A stretch of 64,000 nucleotides of DNA from Pseudofabraea citricarpa (Eukaryota; Ascomycota; Leotiomycetes; Helotiales; Dermateaceae), in NCBI GenBank assembly GCA_029641185.1, contig JAPWGK010000001.1:694501-758500 (forward strand), read 5' to 3'. Position numbers and translations under genes: made by a program. This document shows, one piece after another, positions 1 to 11,727 of this stretch. How positions within the stretch are numbered: position 1 is the first letter of the stretch; every line of letters begins with the position of its first letter. The notes beneath the pieces were generated by a model. It was not told the origin of the DNA. It saw only the letters and a list, made by a program, of their open reading frames with translations, and made no database searches.

Positions 1-2895
1 CAATGGCATTGGGCATGTTTTGAAGCCCAGAAAGTGGGCGCTGGGGACTGGAATACATAGATGACCTGTATGACTTGGTAAAAGAAAAAGAAAAGTCGTA
101 GGTACGGATTCTGAAGGCTGACTGGACTGGGAGTTACACGTGCAGGGCTAGGAAATTGCCCCCAATCGGGTAAAGCTCGTTTATCCTCGGTAGCACGTGC
201 AGCCAGCTCTCTTGTCGCCTGACTTTTCTCAACGACTACCTCTCCGACTTCACATATTTGAAGGTCGTGAGGCATCTTATGGTCAACAACCAGGTGTATA
301 AGACTGATTATCCTCCATCATTCAAGGCACACAAAATTGTAGAATGAGGGACCCGACGCCGTGAGGGCTACTCTTCCTTTGTCCATGGTTTTGTCTGTCG
401 TTCATCTTAAAGTATGGACTATTCAATTATTGTCTTCGGCTGGATCATTAGGATCAAATCAAAGCTGTCGCTTTTGCTGGCCTTCCCACCCAATCACCTG
501 CAGCACACCAGCTTCCAAATAGGTGGACGTTTCCCGGAAAGATTCTCGACTTCTTGCAAAGAACAATAGTCCTTTAGTTGAAGCCACGAGGGTACTATTT
601 TGTACGAATAAGACCTCTTGCGAGCAACATTAGTCAAATTGACAATTCTTTCTTTGCAGCCACAAGAGACAAGTAGGAGCTCTTGTGAGAAACAATAGAT
701 AATCAAGTACCTTTGTTTGAAGCCACAACACAACCACCTTACTGTACAAACCTAACAGAGGCATTATGGAAACCATCAATTGTTCAATTGTTGGATAGCG
801 GTTGGGCTATTGGACGGTAGTGGTAGTCACTCTGGCTTAGAATCTCTCTGGATCTAAGATCAAACCATCTATGGTGTGTTCTCTACCCAGCTCCAAACTC
901 ACTAATCCTCTTGAGAAAGTATGCTACGAATTGAAGGGAGTGGCTAGTCCACCCATCGGATCGTATTCCAAAAATCTGACAAATAAGTTGACTTGTGGTC
1001 TAACGATACATCGGAAACAATGATTGTAGTACATACATCCCGAACCAATTTGAGTTTGCTACAAGGAATGTATTGATCAGATAACAATCCCCTGAAAGGT
1101 CATCAGGCCAATGTTCTCTGGTAGTGGATTTGGCTGTTCTTACTCATTCCTTCCCGACCACCTTTCCTAGCGCCTCGAAGTGCAATGTTCTAGAACATTT
1201 CTTGTCGCCGATGTCATTGGCGATCGCAACTTTGAACACCTTCTGCACAGCAATCGACATCGTCATAAATCCTCCGATCCTGCCTTTGAAAGGAATGCAA
1301 CGTTCACATCCACAAGTAATGCAATTCAATAGTTTTATGAAAGGCAGTCTCTTTCCGGATGGATTGTGTTGCCAGGTTCGAAGTCGGCAGCTTCAGATGA
1401 GCCAAGTTACTGGCGGCTGTTAAACGGAGACGGCGTCACTACTAATGGGAATTGTCAGCCACACTGTCTAGATACAGCACGAATTGGAGATATGACATAT
1501 CCAGGAAGCTGTCATAAACGTATACGATGTTGCTTGCGACGATGCAATGCGGAAGAATGGAACCGACCCCCATCCCGCATCGCAGGTGCATGTATGTAAA
1601 GAATACGAACTGAGCAGTGAAACGACTCTTTGCGTACTCGAGAGAGCGTAAACAACGCGGGTTTCTGTAAGCTTCACTAAAGAGAGACAATATCCCCAAG
1701 CTTCCCCGCTAAGACTCTGCTGCTCTTACCTTATTTTGCAGACTCGAGACTTCCTCCTCATCTCGTACCTGCATGCGGAAAGAAAACGATCGAGCGGAGG
1801 TTTAGCGTCGCCGCCAAGCAGAGCCAAAGCACGGGGCGGCGTGCTCGGCTGCTGGAAACACCAAACACAGTTCTGTACCATACTGTACATAGAACATACA
1901 TCACATTTTGCCAGGTTCCTCTCGTTCGTCTCATCGCACAGATACCTTCGCCATGGTCAACGTGCTGGATTAGGCAGCCCCTCGCAGTCGACAGTTGTCG
2001 CCTGCACTCGATCCGGGAACATGCATGCTGGATTGGCCCGCCGCTGTATTCCTAAGTATCCCAGAGATCGTCATGTCGGGATATACACCATGCCACCGTT
2101 GCCCGCAGCGTCCCATCTAGCGCTTCTAGACAGCTGAAGGCGCCTCGACCCAACCATCGAATGCGTCAAGTGACGGCCTTCGGGATCCCCAAGGCGAGGC
2201 CATCATCTCGGTACGCTATCGAAGGCGTTGTCCTCTAGAACTTGCACTCTTGAGGGAATGACCGCCTCGGGCAAGGTGCCCAGCGATGCTACTCTCTCCA
2301 CATGGATTCAAAGAAGCCTTTGGCTTGTGGCGTGTGCTGAAGCGTGATTGTCTTCATAAGAACTGGAAGCAGCCGTTCTTGGTCCTGTTCATATATCAAA
2401 GTCCTCGTCGGCGTCCTCAGTTGTCACATAAAACAACAACAAACACTCGACGACTTCCAAGCAACCATCGCTGCATCATCACCCGTTGCTTTTGCCGTCA
2501 CATCTGCGATCTAGCTCTATTGGGGAGGGAGACAGGGTCTGCAGCCAAATCGAGACCAGTTCGAGCAAAGTCACGCACAAACATCACTTCGAAACATCTG
2601 CGTTAAGCTGCGCCTCGGACACGTTGATTCGATTGACTCGCGAAACGAACAAGTTTGACGGACCTCGCATATCGTCCGTGCAATCCCAAAGCTGCCAACC
2701 AATACGTGCTATATATTATTGGCTCTTCGTCCAGACGATAGCTGGGACGATCTTCTGTGTATTTTCTTTTCTGTATTTCGAATATCTTTACATCCTTTCG
2801 AGGACCGGCTGGCCCTTCGCTCAAACCAACTGGCTGCACTATCGTTCATCAAATTTTGCTCTTCATTCTAGTCATTAATATAATTCTAATTCATA
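1..2895. other. gene-free left flank
   Basis: No convincing gene is seen in this stretch. The longest open frames (for example 133 codons at 1736-2137) have no recognisable motif, no splice partners and odd composition. It holds one degenerate tandem repeat (550-735, listed separately) and two CACGTG hexamers near 137 and 194. The last few hundred bases are probably promoter and leader of the gene starting at 2896, because they become pyrimidine-rich just before its ATG. Confidence 0.6.
550..735. repeat. degenerate tandem repeat, three copies, about 64-65 bp
   Basis: Three diverged copies begin at about 550, 614 and 679. Each opens with a TCTTG-containing block followed by an AACAATAG-like block (559-570, 624-634, 684-697). 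Each ends with an A-GCCAC block (581-587, 657-663, 720-726). The TCTTG anchors are 64 and 65 bp apart. The middle copy has about 12 extra bases before its GCCAC block. The copies are too diverged to be a recent expansion, and no gene overlaps them. Confidence 0.55.
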
Positions 2896-4754
2896 ATGGG
2901 TGGTTTTGGAGATATTAGCTTGGCTAACAAGTTTGGGTGGGTAGTCGATCCTGTTTATTGATATTACAAGCTAATGGTATCATAGTATTATTCTCGGGTT
3001 TCTTATTGTTCTCACTTTTGGCGCTGGTTTTACAAAGGTATGGATAAACAGAAGAAGGTTAGTACAATGCATGATGTGACTCGCAACGTCAGACTGACTT
3101 GATATCCAGACTTGTAAAAGCAACGAGAGAAGCAGAACTTGAGGCAGCAAAAGGGCACGACGGAGAAAAGTACAACACTAAAAAATTTACAGAGGGTGAT
3201 CTGTTTGGAGTAAGAGCTATTGAACATGGTTATTTTGGCGGCGTCGCGCAGACCAGTAGACCAGGTTCGCCAACTGGGGAAGGACCCATGTCTCCGAAAT
3301 CTATAGCTTCTACAATGGTGCAGCCTCTACCGCCTGCGAAGGTGTACCCAAAACCTATCTCTCCGATCCGAGCAATGTCTCCGTCCAGAAGAATCGGTGG
3401 AGCAAGATCACCAAGGCTGGCATCACCAAGACTTAAGCCTTCACCTCTCCGATTACATTCGCAGATATCAGACGTAGAATACGGAAACGATGATCCTTCA
3501 AATCAAGGCCACGAATTGACACCTATTTCCGCAACCCGCCCGGACTTCCAATCCAGCGCTCGAAGTGTATCATCTGTAGAATCTCGAGATGAATGGGTCT
3601 CGCCTCTGGATCTTCACTTCGACCGGCCAGTGACTCCTAGCTCACCACTTTCGAACCGAACAAACTCATATATGCCACGTCTTCAGTTCCCAGAAGATGA
3701 CGCCAAGAACCCTGTTTTCATTGTCGGTCAATCTGAAAATTCAGACGCGATGAAGTCTCAAGCTGCGTCCATTCATAGTACCTTGACCAAGGACACCATG
3801 AGATCGTCGGCTTTCTCCGCTTCTACTTTTAATTCCTCTGGTCAACCATATTCGCAGAAAGTTCAATCTCCAGTCTTCTCACTATTCCCAGGCAATGTCT
3901 CGTCTCGGCTACCGTCAGCTCGCTTCTCCGAGGAGACACGACCTCCTAGATTATCTAGTACGCATCGTGCTGACGTTGATGCATTTTCTGCTCAGGATGG
4001 TGATTCACAGCATTCCTACCCATCACCGCCCGAGTCGGGCGACGAAGGAAATAAAGGCCACCCTGTTCTACGCGACTCCGCTGTAAGTGTAAACCGTGTC
4101 TCGGTCTACAACCCTCAACGACATCGATCTCAATCACCTCACGGTTCAGAAGTGCAAATGCACAGGGGAAGTGTTCACAGCGGCAAGTTCACCAGTCGGT
4201 CTCGGTCTCAATCGGCCGAATCAAGTAAGCAGTCAAACCACAAGCGTTCAGCTTCTTCTGGATCTACCATAAGTCGCACCCATAACTCTATTCGCGGTGG
4301 CGGCCACGCAAGAAAAGCCTCGCGTGAGAGCCGTCGAAGCCGAGACCGTGATGCCATGCATTACGATCCTAAGGAAAATCGTCGTAACCGAAGCGGATCG
4401 GTTCAAGGGCGAGCCGTCGACTTCGATCACCCAAGACAGAATCCCTTCATCGATGCTCATGCTATCCCCGATGGATCCATCGCCGATGATATAAACACAG
4501 TTCTCGCTGATCGCGTCTCGAACATGAAGGCTACTGGCCGCCACCCACGATTCGCTACCGACGAGAGCCAGCACAACACCGGATCCTTTGCTGATAATTA
4601 TTATCATCATCAGAGAGAAGGCGTCCATGTTGCGCAGCGAGCTCAGTCGATCTCGGGCCAGGCGCGAGGCGATCGTAGGGGAAAGACTACCAAGATCGTA
4701 GAGGTGTCGTCTCCTCCTAGAGGTAGACAGCCCTCTACAGCCAACTTCTTTTAG
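2896..4754 (+). CDS. serine-rich single-span membrane protein, unknown function
   Basis: Function not recognised. The joined exons (2896-2936, 2986-3057, 3110-4754) encode 585 residues. The two tiny first exons supply a short N-terminal segment and one hydrophobic helix at about residues 14-31, ending in a basic VWINRRR stop-transfer. The rest is a long, low-complexity cytoplasmic-type tail rich in Ser, Pro, Arg and His. It has SP-rich blocks at about residues 70-110 and an RS-rich block at about 360-440, typical of heavily phosphorylated disordered proteins. The exon 1 donor was set at 2937, because only that choice keeps the hydrophobic helix in frame (FGIILGFLIV). The ATG at 2896 is the first in frame. 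Seen: one helix plus a disordered tail. Inferred: plasma-membrane or ER scaffold. No enzymatic motif is visible. Confidence 0.8.
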
Positions 4755-5194
4755 TTGTCTTTCTGCTCACCTTATCTTGTTTTTCATACTAAAATTCGGG
4801 GAGGATGGGATTTGGTTTTATGGTGTTTGGAATCAATGGATGGAGGAGTTGATATATGTACCTAGGTAGGTATGCATGGATGATTGGGAGGAAGGCAAGG
4901 CAAGAAGAAGAAAAAATATCATAAGACATACATCTGAGATTAGATGGAATAAAAATAATAGTTCACTCCTTAATTCTAAAATCGTGCTACAGATAAGTGT
5001 CCATGAGCTGGGAGTGCCGTGTAGACTTTGATGGCCTTCCTTCGCTTACCTATCCAGCTTATCCAACAAGAGGATTTTCAAGTAGAGAGGTCAGTGGTAA
5101 GCCTGACGAGAGATGCAAAATAAAAATCAGTAATCAGTATGTCCATAGCGAGGAATAGAGTGTAAGTTGAGTTCGTCTATTTCTATACAAAATG
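4755..5194. other. convergent 3' intergenic spacer
   Basis: A 440-bp spacer between two convergent genes, AT-rich, with short A/AAG-rich stretches near 4895-4915. Nothing else is seen; it should hold the 3' UTRs of both neighbours. Confidence 0.5.
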
Positions 5195-6971
5195 TCACCT
5201 GTACTTGTTGTATCCACGCTCCTCTTCTAATCTCACTTCCACAGCACGGAGAGTCTCCCGATCATACAAATCCTCAGGCGTCTTATCACCCTTGATGATC
5301 TGCTTCTCATGAATGGCAGCCTCCTCCTTCGTCAAGCACACCAGATCAATGACCTTGACCTTGCTGCTCTTCTGGCCTTCGACGCCAAGCTCCATCGTGC
5401 TGCCTGGTTCGGGCTTTCGCCATCTCACCAGCGCAAGACGAGTCGATACGCCGCTCAGGACACTCTTGCCTCGGAATACCTCTTCTACGACGTATCCAAC
5501 ATCGGCAGCTGTCAGGCCAAGTTTCAATCCCTGAGCATCTTCTCCTGGAGTCGTTGCTCGCGCTAGTTTTTCTTCTGAGCCTTGCAGCTGTGCGAGGATG
5601 CTGTCGTACATCTTGTCTCTTCCCTTGCCGGGAATATATTCACATGGGTAACCGGTTGTTTGGAGAATGACATGGTTCGCTACGGCATAGCCAAAAACCG
5701 CTGGCATTGTACCCAGCACTGGCAGAATTCTGACTCGGAAATCTGGTAGGACACCAAGTTCACCAACTGACCCCTTGGCGTACTCTTCTTCGGGTAGAGC
5801 CAGTAATTGTGCTTTTCCAGGTCCGGGCTTTTCGGTTGAATATACGACAGGAATACCAGAGCTTATGCCCGCGAGACGTAGTCGACGCCGTGTCGATCTC
5901 GAAAGCGGATCATCGGTGCTAGCCGATATGTCTCCAATAAAGATTCTTGTCGGATCTGATTTACAGCCTGCGCCCATAGACGATATAACAGGGAGTTTGT
6001 TCTTGTAGCAGTATTCCAAAAGCGCAACCTTACTATCGATATTATCGATAGCATCCACAATATAATCTGGCTTTCTTCCATCGGCCCAAGGTCCAAGTAG
6101 TGTATCGGCTGCGACTGAAGAAAAGAGCTCGTTTCGGAGATCAAAATTAACCCATGGTGTAATTTGCTGAAGGCGTTTTCGCAAGCAGTGTACTTTGGAT
6201 GTTCCTACGTCTGCGAGAGTCGCAACCGCATGTCGGTTAAGTGATGAGAGTGTTACTTGGTCGAAATCAATGAGTCTGATATGAGAGACTCCCGAACGCG
6301 CGAGTGCTGCTGTGCAATGCGATCCAACTCCTCCGCAACCAACTACTATGATGTACGCTGAACGCAATTTCGCCAGTCCTTCATCAGTTAGAAACACTCG
6401 GTTTCGGGCCAGTTGTTCCAAAATAAGTTCTACAATATATAGTCAGCATTTTCCTATGGATCAGATCCAAATCATATATCATACCGTCATCATAGTCTCC
6501 TTTCTGAGCTCTGGCTGCAAGAGCAGCACTTCTTTCGTCTTCCTTGCTGATACCTGTAGCCGGTGACGCAACTCCAAAATCCGTGAGCTTCACTTAGTTG
6601 ATCAGCATTTTACTCCGCTCCAGGTATTATAGGCGTGGAATTTGAACGAAAAAACACACCTTATCTGAATGGTGCTTGCTCCCAAGCTCTGGGATGCTTC
6701 TTTTCAGGTCCTCGACCTTCTCCTGCCGGCGAACATGCTGATATCCAAGAATTGCACCTGCTACAACAGCGCCCGAAACCACTGCAGTGGCCGCAAATTG
6801 CGCTTGCGACGAAGATGTGGCGCGCGAAAACCAGGAGCTCATGCTGAATTGTGCTGGTGCTGGTGGTGGAGATGGAGGGGGAGAAGGTGTCCTGCGGGCG
6901 TCGTAATAATCGTCCGCGTCTCTGTAATTGTCCGTATATCCGTTATATGATCGATTATATCGCCCGTCCAT
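5195..6971 (-). CDS. tRNA threonylcarbamoyladenosine dehydratase (E1-like, TcdA/Tcd1-Tcd2 family)
   Basis: Predicted to activate N6-threonylcarbamoyladenosine at tRNA position 37 with ATP and cyclise it to the hydantoin form (ct6A). Exons on the minus strand are 6971-6660, 6587-6485 and 6429-5195, giving 549 residues. An N-terminal disordered stretch with a proline run (about 28-40) is followed by a hydrophobic helix at about 59-77. The ThiF/E1 fold then follows, with nucleotide loop GCGGVGS at about 169-175, an acidic IDFD strand and an SLNRH helix. No C-terminal ubiquitin-like partner domain or catalytic-cysteine half is seen, which separates it from true UBA/MOCS3 enzymes. Yeast relatives sit on the mitochondrial outer membrane, and the N-terminal helix fits that. 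The ATG at 6971 is preferred over an upstream non-ATG extension. It is transcribed divergently from EMC1 with 224 bp between starts. Confidence 0.9.
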
Positions 6972-7195
6972 TATGCGAGGAAAACATATTGTGCTGGGAA
7001 ACCATGTTAGTTCGAAGTAGTTTTGGTAGTAAGAATTTCTTGAAGGTCCCGAAGCTCTAAAATTCCCCCACACACTTGCTCTTATGACGTGATCGGGCCA
7101 CCGTAACAACACCTATCTCGAGCTCTCCAGATTGCTTCTCCCAGACGACCTGGAAAGCTGCATTGAAGAGGTCCAGTGCCTCCTGATCCACCAAG

Positions 7196-10172
7196 ATGCG
7201 ACTTCCGCAACCCCTTCTCTTACTTGCGCTATCTATATTCTCTTCGACAACTAATGCGATCTTCGCCGACGAAGCTGGAGTAATCGATTACCATCACCAG
7301 TTACTGGGTCTGCCAAAACAGGACGCAACCTTCTTCTATCGACCCCGGAAAGATGACCGAGCAAGCCTGCTTTATTCCCTGAGTGATTTGGGCATAGTTG
7401 GAGCTGTGACTCCCAGTACAGGTGCTTTACTATGGAGACAAGCTTTAGATTCTGGTTCGAATAGCTCAGTAAGCGGTTTCTTACGAGGCGTGGAAGGCGA
7501 GGGCACAATTGTTAGTGGTTTGGGAGGTAGCGTCAGCGCATGGGATGCTACAAATGGAAGATCAAAATGGATTCAGACTCATGGGGGCGCCCTTCGGGAT
7601 CTGGAGATCCTGGAAACAGCAGCCGGTGCTAAGGAGGGAAAAGATGTACTCGCATTGTATGAGGACGGAGAGAAGGGAATTCTGAGAAGACTCAAGGGAA
7701 ACAGCGGAGAAGTTAAATGGGAATATACGGAAGAGACATCAGATTTGCCATTACAGGTCAGCACCAATCTTCAAGAGATATTCCTTGTCAGCCTACATGG
7801 CACACGAGGTGGATACAATTTGAAGGTCACAACCCTGGATCCTCTTACTGGAAAGAAAGTTGATGATTACACACTATCTTCAAAAAGCGACATCTACGGC
7901 CCAGAAGATATCTTACTTGTGGGAGCAAATTCGGCTGCACCTATTGTCGCATGGACAGATAAGGCTCTGAAAGAGATCAAAGTCAATATTCTAGGGAAAA
8001 AGCCTATTCACAGCTTGGCTTTGAAGGATGCAAATGGCGAACTGGTCAAGGTCACGCTTCACGCACCTCACCTCACCCAGTCTTTGCCACATTTCCTTGT
8101 ATTCAGTGAGTCGGCAACTTCAAACCGCGCTGACGTATATCACATCGACCTAAAAACGTATGCTATAAACAAGGCGTATGAGCTTCCTACCCTTGGAGGA
8201 AAGGGTGCTGTTTCTACTAGCTCCCAGGACGCTAATGTTTATTTCACTCGCATTACTCCGGACGAAGTTATTATTGTATCTTCCGCGTCTCATGGGATTC
8301 TTGGAAGATCCCCAGTCACTGTTACAAAGGATCATGGAGCGTATATCCACGCTGCTTCGGAAGTTGTCGCTCGCTCCGCCGATGTTTACTCGGTCAGATT
8401 TGCTGCGGTAACATCAAATGATGACTGGGTTTTGTCAGTAAACGGAGCTGAAGGTTGGACTCGCGTGGAAGGTTTATCGGGTGCTGTTGCTGCAGACTGG
8501 GCAGAGCTCCCTGGTGAAGAACGCCTAGCCCAGACTTTGGAGGAGGAAGCTCGAGTAAATCCTCTTACTGCATATATGCATCGTGTTAAGCGTCACGTAG
8601 AAGAGCTGGAGCATCTCCCACAATATCTGATCGATCTACCGAAGCGGTTCTTGAGCACTCTTATTCCTGGGGACAGCACTCCTAGCTCAGATGAGCTCGT
8701 GAGAGACAACTTCGGCTTTAACAAATTGGTCATCGTAGCAACTCAACGAGGTCGACTATATGCGTTGAACGCCGGTAATCGGGGCAAAGTGGTCTGGACA
8801 ACCAAGGCATATGAGATCCCAGCTGGCCAAAAATGGGACGTTAAAGGACTCTGGGTTGAGAATAAGAGAGGCCTTGTTACAGTGAGAGGTGCTACCGGTG
8901 AATATGTCATGTTACGTGCTCTTACTGGACAGATTGTGGAGAAGATGAGCCCTGGTTCTTGGCCACCAGTGACAGGTTCTGCAGTTGTGGACAGCGCCTC
9001 AGGAAAGTGGGCATTGCCTATCGGAGTGAACGGAGATCCTGGACATGTCCCAGTAGAATGGGCTCCTAAGGACAATCTTGTTGTTCAAGGGACCGACGGT
9101 GAAGTCAAAGGATTAAAATTTGTCGCTGACGGAGCCAACTCAATTCCTGTTGTTGCGTGGACTTTCCAACCTGCAGGACAAAGAATTATCAAAGTCGTCG
9201 CAAGACCACATCATGATCCTGTCGCCTCAATCGGAAGAGTTTTGGGCGATCGTACAGTGCTTTACAAATACCTAAACCCCAACAACGTGTTGGTCACTGC
9301 AGTTTCTGAGACTGCTGCTGCAGTATCGTTTTATCTTCTCGACTCTGTATCTGGCGACATTCTCTACTCCACAACTCATACTGGAGTTGACACAACTAAA
9401 CCTATCGCTTCGACTCTTACAGAAAACTGGTTCGCATATTCACTTTTCAGTGATGCTGTTGCAGACACGGTTGAGAACCTCCCCCTCTCCAAGGGATACC
9501 AACTTGTTATCTCTGAGCTGTACGAGTCTGATATACCCAATGATCGTGGTCCCCTTGGAGCTTTGGCAAACACATCTAGCCTTGAACCATCAGACATTCC
9601 TAATGCCGAGCCTGCCCTCCCATACGTCATTAGCCAGACCTTCCTCGTACCTGCTGCGATTTCTCACATGTCGGTCACTCAAACCAAGCAAGGCATCACC
9701 TCTCGTCAACTTCTTTGCACTCTTGCTTCGACCAATGCCATTGTTGGCATTCCCAAGCATGTGATTGATCCACGTAGACCTGTTGGCCGTGATCCTACTC
9801 CACTCGAGCAAGAGGAAGGTCTCTTCCGTTATCAGCCATTCATTGACTTTGATCCAAAGATGACTATCACGCATAAGCTTGATGTTGTTGGCACCAAGAA
9901 AGTTATCACCTCCCCAGCGCTACTCGAAAGCACAAGTTTGCTTTTTGCATACGGAATCGACATCTTCGGTACGAGGGTTACACCTAGTGCCGCATTTGAT
10001 ATTCTTGGAAAGGGATTCAATAAGTTGAGTTTAGTAGGGACTGTAGTTGCCTTAGCGTTCGGAGTTGTTGTTCTGGCGCCAATGGTAAGTCACCCGTCGC
10101 AAGTTTGAGTATAATGCTAACATTTCACAGGTAAGAAGGAAACAAATTAATGGAAGGTGGAAGACTTCGTAA
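7196..10172 (+). CDS. EMC1: ER membrane protein complex subunit 1
   Basis: EMC1 is the large lumenal subunit of the EMC, an insertase for tail-anchored and multi-span proteins at the ER. The gene has two exons (7196-10084 and 10131-10172) and encodes 976 residues, close to the family's usual length. A signal peptide covers about 1-21 (hydrophobic LLLLALSIF core, then a small-residue site). The body has repeated beta-propeller strands such as STGALLWRQ, and the C-terminal third matches the DUF1620 region. One transmembrane helix lies at about 940-963. The second exon is only 13 codons and supplies the basic cytoplasmic tail VRRKQINGRWKTS, typical of the family. If the intron is missed, the tail becomes a spurious VSHPSQV. 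Nothing looks truncated. Confidence 0.95.
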
Positions 10173-10610
10173 ACACTTGTATTTTTGTATAATAGAGCTT
10201 CGAATTTCATTGTAATGAAGAAATGTCCGAATTAAGTGATTGGATGTCTCCCTTTATATGTGCAAATCTTGGCATATTGCCAATCATGGTTCAAGCTTAT
10301 GATGGAAAGCATCCCTCCAACGACATAACTCATCTTGCGGACCACAACCCACTCCAAAGCCCATTCCATTCCATTCGCAACTTCAGCAGTAGCCACACAA
10401 TATCACATGATCCCTTCATTACATGACCAAATGCAAAGCCGAAGTTTCGTCATCATCTCCAAACTTCTTCGACTTCGTCATATGCTCTCTTCCTTCCCAA
10501 TTGACTCCGACCCAGAACAGAGAATGATCCCTCTTCTCCTTCGGCGTGCCAACATCCCCTCCCAGATCCTCAGAAGCTCCAACCCACTAACCCCCTCAAT
10601 CCTTAAAACC
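10173..10610. other. intergenic spacer / promoter of VOC gene
   Basis: About 440 bp between EMC1 and the glyoxalase-like gene. An in-frame open stretch runs upstream of the chosen ATG and includes ATG codons at 10488 and 10524, so the coding start may lie inside this spacer. No other signal is seen. Confidence 0.45.
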
Positions 10611-11291
10611 ATGTCCACAGCAACCACAGCCACCCCGCACCCAGCAGCGAAAATCACCTCGCTCGACCACCTCGTGCTAACCGTATCGTCCATCCCAGCC
10701 ACGCAGGCCTGGTACACAGCCAACCTCGGGATGCAAGCACAATCGTTCGTGTCGCCGTCTTCTCCCTCGGTCACGCGGTCGTCTCTTCTCTTTGGGGCGC
10801 AAAAGATCAACCTGCACGAGCTGGGAAAAGTATGTACATTTCTTTCTTCTTCTTTTTCTTTTTCGGGGGAAGAGAGAGAGAGAGAGAAGAAACTAAAAAT
10901 CCATCAAAGGAATTCGAACCCAAAGCGAAGTTCGTACAGAACGGAAGTGCGGATTTGTGTTTCCTGACCGATGATAAGGTCGAGCGTGTCAGGGAGAGGC
11001 TGCTGGGAAATGGCGTGCTGTTGGAAGAGGATGGCAAGGTTGTGCAGAGGACGGGTGCTAGGGGGACGATTAGGAGTGTTTACTGTAGAGACCCCGATGG
11101 GAATCTGATTGAGTGAGTCCTTTTTGCTTTTTGCTTTTGTTTTTCTACTTCCCTTCTGGGTTTTCATTTATTTCGTTTTTGGTCTCGTGTTTTCTGCACC
11201 AAAGGGGACTTTGTTGAGTTTACTGTTCTGGTGTTGGTCATGATGTTTGCTGATGAGCTTGCAATGTTTCAGGATCTCGAATTATGTTTAA
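10611..11291 (+). CDS. VOC superfamily (glyoxalase/dioxygenase-like) protein
   Basis: Small metalloprotein of the vicinal oxygen chelate fold; its substrate cannot be read from sequence. Three exons (10611-10829, 10910-11112, 11273-11291) encode 146 residues, the size of a single two-module VOC domain. The first module has the signature ITSLDHLVLTV with its metal-type His, then the A-W-Y-x-x-N-L-G-M motif. The second has AKFVQNGSADLCFLT, then a closing RDPDGNLIEISNY strand with the metal-type Glu. The last exon is only six codons plus stop. The ATG at 10611 fits the domain edge. An upstream ATG at 10524 would add 29 residues (IPLLLRRANIPS...), possibly a mitochondrial presequence, so dual targeting is possible. 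Intron 1 contains a T-run and an (AG)n run. Confidence 0.88.
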
Positions 11292-11727
11292 CTGAATGAC
11301 TGAGACGTAATGTTGAGGCTGACGAGGAAAGAGACGTTGATCATCTGATTTTCCCCTTGCTCTGTAAAAGTCATAAGCAATGTATACCTAAGGTGTATAT
11401 ACTGGTAGTAGAGACAAGCCTCTTGCCTACGACAAAGCTAGCTCGTTTGACAAAGCTTACCTTGATCAAGCCAGCTGAATCTCTGAAGGCACCAGTTACA
11501 AGGCATTCGTATACAACCTCCGTCACAAACTTCAACTTCACTTGATCCCAAGATGCCCCAGAAAGAATTACGAAAAGTATGTCTAATTTGTTATATAAGT
11601 GCCTACTTAGATTTACAGGAACCAAAATATGCAAGACAAACGATGGGTATAACTCTACGCCGAGAAAATCAAGTATCATCCTTCCTTCTTAAAACGCCAA
11701 CGGAACCCCTTATAATAATAATATGCA
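11292..11727. other. convergent 3' intergenic spacer
   Basis: A 436-bp AT-rich spacer between the convergent VOC gene and the BTB-type gene. No coding or structured signal is seen. Confidence 0.5.

Noticed and set aside
1736..2137. 133-codon plus frame in the left flank
   Set aside because: No motif, Cys/His/Arg-rich random-looking composition and no splice partner; not supported as a gene.
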